From NCBI RefSeq assembly GCF_001552595.1, contig NZ_BCRM01000020.1, positions 79,722 through 143,721 of the forward strand: 64,000 nucleotides of DNA, read 5' to 3'. Shown piece by piece: positions 58,721 to 64,000 of the stretch (its first letter is position 1; every line of letters starts with the position of its first letter). The translations under genes were made by a program, and so were the position numbers. Below the pieces are notes generated by a model. That model had not been told where the DNA came from. It saw only the letters and a list, made by a program, of their open reading frames with translations, and did not search any database. Source of the stretch: Rhodococcus erythropolis NBRC 15567 (GTDB lineage: Bacteria > Actinomycetota > Actinomycetes > Mycobacteriales > Mycobacteriaceae).

Positions 58721-59374
58721 CTACGAAGGGTCGGACGAGAGATCCAGTACCCGTTCAAGGAAGGACATGATCGGCGCATGAAGATTCATGTACGAATTCG
58801 ACCCGTCAACCACCTGGCGGTAGAACAACTCGTTGCAACCGCCGATCGCCGCGAGAAACACTTCACGCCCCGGGGCTTCTGAAGACTTGGACGAGTAGCC
58901 GACGAGCAATGCATCGGCGAGCAGTTCCACGTACTCGTTGCGCTTCGCCACCCCTGCCGGGCCGGCCACAGGTAGGTCCACCACCCAGGCTCGCACGAAC
59001 TCCGGTTCGGACGAACACGTCTCGAGATACTTTTCGATTACAGCCGAAAGCTGTTCGTGTAGAGACAAATTGGCGGTCGAGCTTTGTGTCGAGGTGATGT
59101 TGGAGACGATCACCTCGATGCCTGCGTCGATCGCCGCGATCAAGCACGCTTCTTTGCTCTCGAACTGCTTGTAGAAAGCTTGACGAGACACCCTGGCACG
59201 CCCGACGACATCGGCGATCGTGGTCGAGGCGATCCCCTTCTCCGCAGTCGACGAGATCACCGCACGCAGAATGCGATCACGTTGCGCGTCTTGGACCTCG
59301 CCCACAGCCAGTCGGCCGCGGCCACGCGGCAATCCGGGGAGGTCACGATCGAACGATCCGGCCAGCCTGCGCAT
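58721..59374 (-). CDS. TetR-family transcriptional regulator
   Basis: A 217-residue regulator. The HTH lies at about residues 32-80 (DRILRAVISSTAEKGIASTT, IADVVGRARVSRQAFYKQFE, SKEACLIAAI); the C-terminal ligand domain includes LSLHEQLSAVIEKYLETCSS. The first 25 residues are Arg/Gly-rich. TATGAT lies five bases before the ATG, suggesting a leaderless or near-leaderless mRNA. It is upstream of, and co-directional with, the hydrolase/reductase/LEH operon, with the palindromic operator between. Probably represses that operon until a lipid or hydrophobic ligand binds. Confidence 0.88.
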   Translation of the reverse strand: MRRLAGSFDRDLPGLPRGRGRLAVGEVQDAQRDRILRAVISSTAEKGIASTTIADVVGRARVSRQAFYKQFESKEACLIAAIDAGIEVIVSNITSTQSSTANLSLHEQLSAVIEKYLETCSSEPEFVRAWVVDLPVAGPAGVAKRNEYVELLADALLVGYSSKSSEAPGREVFLAAIGGCNELFYRQVVDGSNSYMNLHAPIMSFLERVLDLSSDPS

Positions 59375-59600
59375 ACTGCATCATAACCTGCCTGGCGCCA
59401 TCGGTTCTCTCGTTGAGCCGTCGACGTGGCCTGACGGAGAACCGGTTCAGGCAACGTCGACGGTCCAAGGAGGCGGTCGAGCGCCGCCGGGAGTGATCAT
59501 TCTCGTAGTGGCACGCGCCGTTATCAGCAGCCATTCGATTTTGTATGAACTGCATGGTTCGGAGAGACGCTCTGCTGCTGATCGGTGGTCGGCGAGGTAG

Positions 59601-60221
59601 TCAGTTTTGTTGTCGGAGAACAGGTTCTCTCTCGTGATTTTCGCTGAGATGCGCCTCGAGGAGCTCGGTGAGGTGCTTGCCGACGCGGTCGAGAGGCCTG
59701 GTGGAGCGTGTTGCGACGGACATGATGACGGCGCCTTCGATTGCTGCGATCGTCATTGTCGAGAGGGATTGCGCGAGGGCATCATCCAGGTTTGCAGCTC
59801 GAAAATTGTTGGCTAGCATCGATTCCCACTCTTCAAATGCTATTTTTGCCGCGTCAACTGCGCCGGGTATTTCATTGCCGCCGAACGTGGCAGCGGCGAT
59901 CGGGCATCCGGCGGTGTAGTCGCTGGATACGATCATCGACTTCCAGTAATCGATGAATGCCTGCAATGCCTCCAGGGGAGGGGCGGAACAGAGTTGCTCG
60001 ATCATCGCGCTGATCCACGATCCGGCGGCTCTGGCAGAGGCTTCGATCAACTGATTCTTGCCTTGTGGAAAGTGCGTGTAGATCGATTGACGTGCGGTTC
60101 CGCTGCGGTCGAGTAGCTCGGTCACGGCCACGCCAGAGACTCCCCTGCTTTGGATGAGTTCGACTGTGGTGCGAATGAGGCGTTCTCGCGGAGCGGTAAC
60201 CAATGTGCTCCCCTTCATCAT
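59601..60221 (-). CDS. TetR-family transcriptional regulator (TetR_C_11-like)
   Basis: A 206-residue regulator, possibly starting at ATG 60221 or 60218; a TTG at 60203 with GGGGAG upstream is an alternative. The HTH is PRERLIRTTVELIQSRGVSG, VAVTELLDRSGTARQSIYTH and FPQGKNQLIEAS. The C-terminal domain (GCPIAAATFGGNEIPGAVDA) follows the YxdB/LmrA-QacR-like TetR subgroup. Divergent from the AurF-like gene at 60391, which it probably controls. The imperfect palindrome at 60296 may be its site. Unrelated in detail to the TetR at 58721. Confidence 0.87.
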   Translation of the reverse strand: MMKGSTLVTAPRERLIRTTVELIQSRGVSGVAVTELLDRSGTARQSIYTHFPQGKNQLIEASARAAGSWISAMIEQLCSAPPLEALQAFIDYWKSMIVSSDYTAGCPIAAATFGGNEIPGAVDAAKIAFEEWESMLANNFRAANLDDALAQSLSTMTIAAIEGAVIMSVATRSTRPLDRVGKHLTELLEAHLSENHEREPVLRQQN

Positions 60222-60295
60222 CGATCTGTCTAGGCATCGAATCTATCAGCCGCGCGTCCTCTGTGTTCGCCGGTGGAAGTGCTCACCATTGCCAT

Positions 60296-60311
60296 AGACC
60301 GTTTGTTCTAC
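60296..60311. promoter_or_regulatory. imperfect palindrome in the TetR/AurF-like spacer
   Basis: TAGACCG-TT-TGTTCTA has arms matching at five of seven positions and resembles the T-x-G-A-C-C-G-x2-C-G-G-T-C-x-A sites of LmrA/QacR-like TetR proteins. Location in the divergent spacer supports it; the imperfect match does not. Confidence 0.28.
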
Positions 60312-60390
60312 TACCCTACTTATCTGTTACTTGAAGTCATATCTACTGAGTTATAGGCCTCCTGTTTGCCCTGGAAGGGACACACCTGCC

Positions 60391-61404
60391 ATGACGACCA
60401 CCGAACCGAGATTTTCCGACGCGCCTGACGACGAAACGTACGAGGACATGCTCAATCGACTCTCGGATGCTTCTGTGCACCGGAGCTTCAGTCCGTATAC
60501 CGACATCGATTGGGAGGCACCGGAATTTCAGGTCGTGGACAACGACCCACGATGGATTCTTCCCGAGGTAGAACTGCTGGGAACACATTCTTGGTATCTC
60601 GCGCGCACCCGGGAGCAGCAGATTGCCATAGGGCAGTATCGGCAAGCGAACATCGCCAAGGTGGGTCTGCAGTTCGAGCAGGTGCTCATTCGTGGTTTCA
60701 TGCAGTACGTTTCCATGCTGCCTAACCGGTCGGCGGAATTCCGGTATGCCACTCACGAGGTCATCGAAGAGTGCAACCACACACTCATGTTCCAGGAACT
60801 GGTGAATCGGTCGGGCGTCGACGTACCGGGATTCGGCCCGGTTCTGCGACGCGTCATGCCGTTCCTCGGGCTTGCGGCTTGGCCGTTTCCGTCGATTTTC
60901 TTCATGGGGGTGCTGGCTGGGGAAGAGCCCATTGATCACATCCAAAAGAGCTATCTTCGCAGTGAAAGCAACTATCACCCCATTATTCGCGGAGTGATGC
61001 GCATTCACGTCGCCGAAGAGGCGCGACACATCTCGTTTGCGAACGAGTTCCTACGGCAGCATGTGCATCAGAACGGCCCGGTGGGTAAGTTCCTTCTCTC
61101 CCTGGCTTTTCCGGTCATCATGCGGGTCCTGTGCGACGTGATCGCCGTTCCGCCGAAGTCGTTCTTCGAAACCTTCGAGATCCCGAAGTCGGTGAAGAAG
61201 GAGCTGTTCTGGGAGTCCCCTGCATCACGTAAGGCGTTGAGCGGGTACTTCGGCGATGTCCGATTACTCGCGGACGAACTCGGATTGATGAACCGGGTCT
61301 CGAGAGTCCTGTGGAAGGCTCTCAAGATCGACGGGAAATCTTCACGCTTCAGGAGCGAACCCGATCGGGCGTCTGCAGCTGATTTCGATAATGCTCATGC
61401 GTAA
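60391..61404 (+). CDS. AurF-like diiron oxygenase family protein
   Basis: A 337-residue protein from the ATG at 60391, with GGAAGGGA upstream. The diiron ligands expected for the p-aminobenzoate N-oxygenase family appear in order: Glu in LQFEQVLIRGF, the E-x-x-x-E-x2-H block in HEVIEECNHTLMFQEL, Glu/His in ESNYHPIIRGVMRIHVAEEA and ARHISFANEFL. It should be a cytoplasmic or peripheral O2-activating enzyme. The ferredoxin reductase at 56604 could supply electrons. It is divergent from a TetR gene. Substrate (amine N-oxidation or other hydroxylation) unknown. Confidence 0.85.
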   Translation: MTTTEPRFSDAPDDETYEDMLNRLSDASVHRSFSPYTDIDWEAPEFQVVDNDPRWILPEVELLGTHSWYLARTREQQIAIGQYRQANIAKVGLQFEQVLIRGFMQYVSMLPNRSAEFRYATHEVIEECNHTLMFQELVNRSGVDVPGFGPVLRRVMPFLGLAAWPFPSIFFMGVLAGEEPIDHIQKSYLRSESNYHPIIRGVMRIHVAEEARHISFANEFLRQHVHQNGPVGKFLLSLAFPVIMRVLCDVIAVPPKSFFETFEIPKSVKKELFWESPASRKALSGYFGDVRLLADELGLMNRVSRVLWKALKIDGKSSRFRSEPDRASAADFDNAHA

Positions 61405-61482
61405 TTCCGCATTGAACAGGGACCGCAAGTCGAACACTCCGGCGCCGGTGGGGCGCTCAGCCGAATCGACCCGAGGCACGCG

Positions 61483-62736
61483 ATGGTGATGTCGAAGCTC
61501 GCCAAGTGGCAGCTGGTCGCACTCGTCGTGGTTGCACTCCTGGGTTTGATCTATGTCGGAGCGAAATACGTACGGCTGGACAATCTTCTGGGATTCGGCC
61601 AATACACGGTCAAAACCGAACTGGCGACGTCCGGTGGCATCTTCACCAACGCCGAAGTGACCTATCGCGGTGTACCCGTCGGACGCGTCGGCGACATGTC
61701 GCTCACGTCCGACGGAATCGAAGTCGACCTGTTGATCGACAGCAGTGCTCCACAGATTCCGGCATCCGCGCGAGCCGTGGTGGCCAATCGCTCAGCCATC
61801 GGTGAGCAGTACGTCGACCTTCAGCCCGATACCGACCAGGGCCCGTTCCTCGAAGACGGCTCGGTGATCGCCGTGGGCGAGACCACCACGCCGATCCCCA
61901 TCGAGAACGTCTTGACCAGCGCCAACGGTCTGGTGCACTCCGTTCCGGTCGACGCACTCCACACCGTCGCGAAGGAACTCGGCGCGGCATTCAACGGCAA
62001 GGGCGAAGATCTGCAGGTACTTGCCGACTCGCTGTCGGGGATTTCCCAGTCGGGCCTCGACACCCTTCCCCAGACCCTCGGACTGATCCGTGACAGCCAG
62101 ACGGTACTCACGACGCAATCCGATCAATCGTCGGCGATCAAGCAGTTCAGCACCGACCTCGACGCACTGGCTGCGCAATTGCGCACCAGCGACCCCGACA
62201 TCCGACGCGTGATCGACAACGGCATACCGGCCAGCGAACAGGTCGGGGCTCTCGTCCGTGACGGGGGTCCGAGTCTGACGACAGACCTGAGCGACCTTGC
62301 TTCCACAGCACGAACATTGGCGCCACGAACCATTGCACTGCAACCCCTTCTGATCTTCATGCCCGGCCTCGCCGCCGGAATACCGTCCGCCATTGAGGCA
62401 GACGGACCGTCTCAACGTCAGGGACTTGTCCTCGAGACCAATGCGCCGTTCCCCTGCACGGTCGGATACGAAGGGACTATGGCGATCCTCGACGAGATGA
62501 AGCGCAAAGACCCGAACTTCGACGACACTCAGCAGGACTTCCCGGTCAACGTCGCGGCCAGCTGCCTGGCGCCGCAAGGCAGTGAAACGGGGGTTCGGAG
62601 CGCCAACCGCGTCGTATTCGCGGACCCGAATACCCCCCAGCCTTGGGACGACAAGCCCAAGGTGGACCCGGACAAGCTCAACCTGAACCCTATTGCCACA
62701 CAACTGGCACCATCGTTCGGTGCGACACCGAAGTGA
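61483..62736 (+). CDS. orphan MCE-family (MlaD-domain) protein, MceF-like
   Basis: A 417-residue protein from ATG 61483 (another ATG at 61489). One N-terminal membrane helix (LVALVVVALLGLIYVGAKYV) leads to the MCE/MlaD domain (VKTELATSGGIFTNAEVTYR, GVPVGRVGDMSLTSDGIEVD, VVANRSAIGEQYVDLQPDTD), then the helical MCE tail and a C-terminal Pro-rich region. MCE proteins form lipid-transport channels with YrbE permeases, usually as six genes A-F. Here no yrbE or other mce gene is present, so it is an orphan or an operon relic. It lies 78 bp after the AurF-like gene and may be co-transcribed with it. Confidence 0.9.
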   Translation: MVMSKLAKWQLVALVVVALLGLIYVGAKYVRLDNLLGFGQYTVKTELATSGGIFTNAEVTYRGVPVGRVGDMSLTSDGIEVDLLIDSSAPQIPASARAVVANRSAIGEQYVDLQPDTDQGPFLEDGSVIAVGETTTPIPIENVLTSANGLVHSVPVDALHTVAKELGAAFNGKGEDLQVLADSLSGISQSGLDTLPQTLGLIRDSQTVLTTQSDQSSAIKQFSTDLDALAAQLRTSDPDIRRVIDNGIPASEQVGALVRDGGPSLTTDLSDLASTARTLAPRTIALQPLLIFMPGLAAGIPSAIEADGPSQRQGLVLETNAPFPCTVGYEGTMAILDEMKRKDPNFDDTQQDFPVNVAASCLAPQGSETGVRSANRVVFADPNTPQPWDDKPKVDPDKLNLNPIATQLAPSFGATPK

Positions 62737-63299
62737 GATGATCACCAGCTTCGGGAGGCGACAAGGGTGAAGTGGGCCGGCCAGACGCTCATCCAGGGCC
62801 TCAACTCTCGGTGGACTGCCTCGCACTCGATGCCGGACAACCCGAAACGGCAATCCTGGGATACGCCAAACGGTCAACACGGGATCGCCAAAGCGAATGC
62901 GAGAAACTCCTACCGAAACTAGGGCGACGCCCACGCTCTCAACATGCTTCGCCAGTGCTCCAAGCTTGAGATTATCCGATAGGTGCATGATCCCGTCCGG
63001 GTTCACCGCATCGTCTAGCAGCGCGCGCCAGATCGTCAGTACGAGTGGAAAGAGCTGTGCGTGCGTCAACTCACCCGTTGGTGACATTGAAGCGACGCGA
63101 TACGTGCGATGGAATTCGAACAGAGCGTCGAGGCATTTTTGGGCGGGCGTCCGGCTTCGTATTAGTCCAAGAGCGGTTCAAGTACACGTACTCCCGACGT
63201 ATGTGGCTGGAGCGGGCCGCTCGCTAAGGGCAGAGAGCTGGCCTGCTGCTTCACATAGTGAGGGCAAGCGAATCGGTCGTATCCAGGGCGCGCGGCGCA
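62737..63299. other. 563-bp stretch without a confident gene
   Basis: Two weak possibilities exist. A plus-strand 51-residue frame starts at GTG 62767 with GGGAGG seven bases upstream (VKWAGQTLIQGLNSRWTASH) and stops at 62922. A minus-strand frame is open from about 63170 to beyond 62740 and contains KCLDALFEFHRTYRVASMSP and LFPLVLTIWRALLDDAV, protein-like but without a start codon near its beginning. They overlap, so at most one is real. The region may be a decayed gene. Confidence 0.3.
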
Positions 63300-64000
63300 T
63301 CATCCCCTCCGTATTCGCCCTCCTGAACCAACGGACGTCGCGGTTTCTCCGACGCGATCGTTGTGGGAGTGGTCAGCGAACTGCTTCCGGTAGGCGGAAG
63401 GTGCGGTCGCAAACGCGGATGTGAAGTTCTGTCGAAAGGTCACCGTGCTTCCGAACCCACACGCCAGCGCAATTGCGTCAATGCTCCAACCGGTCGTCTC
63501 CAGGAGAACTCGCGCCTCGCTCAGTCGTTGCTGGAGAATCCAGCGTGCCGGAGTGGTTCCCGTGACAAGACGGAACTGCCGTATGAAGTTTCGTCGACTC
63601 ATCCGCGCCTGACCTGCGAGGCGGTCGACAGACAGCGGCTCGTCCAGGCGTCCGAGCGCCCATTCCAGCACGTCTGCAACAGCTGTGTCGCCCGCAGGTT
63701 CCGCAAGCGGTCTCTCGATGTACTGGGCCTGACCACCCTCTCGATGCGGCGCGACGACCAGGTTTCTCGCCACGCGGGTGGCAACTGCGGATCCGAGGTG
63801 CTTGCGCACAAGGTGCAGACAAGCATCGACCGACGACACCGTCCCCGCGGACGTCATCACGTCGCCGTGGTCGATATAGAGCACCGACTCGTCCAAGCGG
63901 ATACTTGGATGGTTTTTAGCGAGCGCGGGCATCATCTCCCAGTGCGTGACGGCCGAGCGACCATGGAGGAGTCCGGCGTCGGCGACGGCAAAAGCGCCGA
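63300..64000 (-). CDS. AraC-family regulator of the GlxA/GATase1-like type (5' end beyond the right edge)
   Basis: At least 233 residues are visible; the frame is still open at 64000. The visible N-terminal part (GAFAVADAGLLHGRSAVTHW, RLDESVLYIDHGDVMTSAGT, VSSVDACLHLVRKHLG) is the C-terminal half of a DJ-1/PfpI-like domain. The double AraC HTH follows (LSVDRLAGQARMSRRNFIRQ, FRLVTGTTPARWILQQRLSE, SIDAIALACGFGSTVTFRQN) and ends in a 25-residue polar tail. Such regulators usually activate neighbouring catabolic genes; the target must lie to the right or be absent. Confidence 0.9.
   Translation of the reverse strand, partial: GAFAVADAGLLHGRSAVTHWEMMPALAKNHPSIRLDESVLYIDHGDVMTSAGTVSSVDACLHLVRKHLGSAVATRVARNLVVAPHREGGQAQYIERPLAEPAGDTAVADVLEWALGRLDEPLSVDRLAGQARMSRRNFIRQFRLVTGTTPARWILQQRLSEARVLLETTGWSIDAIALACGFGSTVTFRQNFTSAFATAPSAYRKQFADHSHNDRVGETATSVGSGGRIRRG

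Noticed and set aside
61792..63087. A 431-residue minus-strand open frame across the mce gene
   Set aside because: Most of it is antisense to a clear MCE coding region. Only its first part, beyond 62737, remains as an unresolved possibility.
1..64000. CRISPR arrays, rRNA or tRNA genes and intact insertion sequences
   Set aside because: No regularly spaced repeats, no cloverleaf with conserved T-loop or anticodon features, and no transposase or terminal inverted repeats with target duplications were recognised by reading.

Overview
The window looks like a chromosomal segment of a GC-rich mycolic-acid actinobacterium, most likely Rhodococcus or a close relative. The evidence is high third-position GC, frequent GTG starts, ATGA-coupled operons, and a backbone whose gene order matches the mycobacterial ino1-padR-DUF5318-ponA1-GT87-rpsF-ssb-rpsR-rplI-dnaB region (recalled as Rv0046c to Rv0058). 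No rRNA, tRNA, CRISPR array or intact insertion sequence was seen. REGION 1 (1-13.7 kb), organosulfur and substrate uptake: the left edge carries a lipoprotein substrate-binding protein and the start of its permease. Next comes a plus-strand IclR/hydrolase/RidA operon, then a retron-type reverse transcriptase on the minus strand with a structured, gene-free 240-bp leader. A tightly coupled minus-strand operon follows, read from 12.7 kb down to 4.9 kb: lipoprotein, permease, ATPase, DszB-like desulfinase, two SsuD-type flavin monooxygenases, class II aldolase homologue and a cytoplasmic SsuA-like protein. It reads as import plus desulfonation or desulfination of an organosulfur compound. An IclR regulator is divergent from it. 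REGION 2 (13.7-22 kb): an NfeD/SPFH membrane pair, a DUF222-HNH nuclease gene under an apparent LexA box and leaderless promoter, a divergent PPOX/MocR pair, a FadH-like Fe-S flavoenzyme and a 2-oxoglutarate oxygenase. REGION 3 (22-23.8 kb): ino1 and its overlapping PadR regulator. REGION 4 (23.8-32.9 kb), accessory catabolism: serine dehydratase with an inverted-repeat operator, then an NCS1 permease, RidA, HpaB-type monooxygenase, flavin reductase, cyclase-family hydrolase, VOC protein and M20 amidohydrolase around an unusual MerR-XRE-cupin fusion regulator. This suggests oxidative opening of a nitrogen heterocycle. REGION 5 (32.9-51 kb), cell envelope and replication backbone: three tandem DUF1707 paralogues, DUF5318, ponA1, a GT87-type membrane protein, an insertion (LuxR-type HTH, XRE/STAND ATPase/WD40 giant, DUF4190 protein, GNAT, second GT87 protein), then rpsF-ssb-rpsR-rplI with a strong terminator, a cluster of DnaA-box-like sites and intein-free dnaB. 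REGION 6 (51-64 kb): a small heat-shock protein under a CIRCE element, a ferritin-like protein, small secreted and membrane proteins, a frameshifted EspR-like regulator, a TetR-controlled operon (PF10118-type hydrolase, ferredoxin reductase, epoxide-hydrolase-like protein) with a perfect 15-bp-arm palindrome, a second TetR next to an AurF-like diiron protein, an orphan MCE protein, and an AraC regulator cut by the right edge. All family assignments come from reading motifs; no database search was run.
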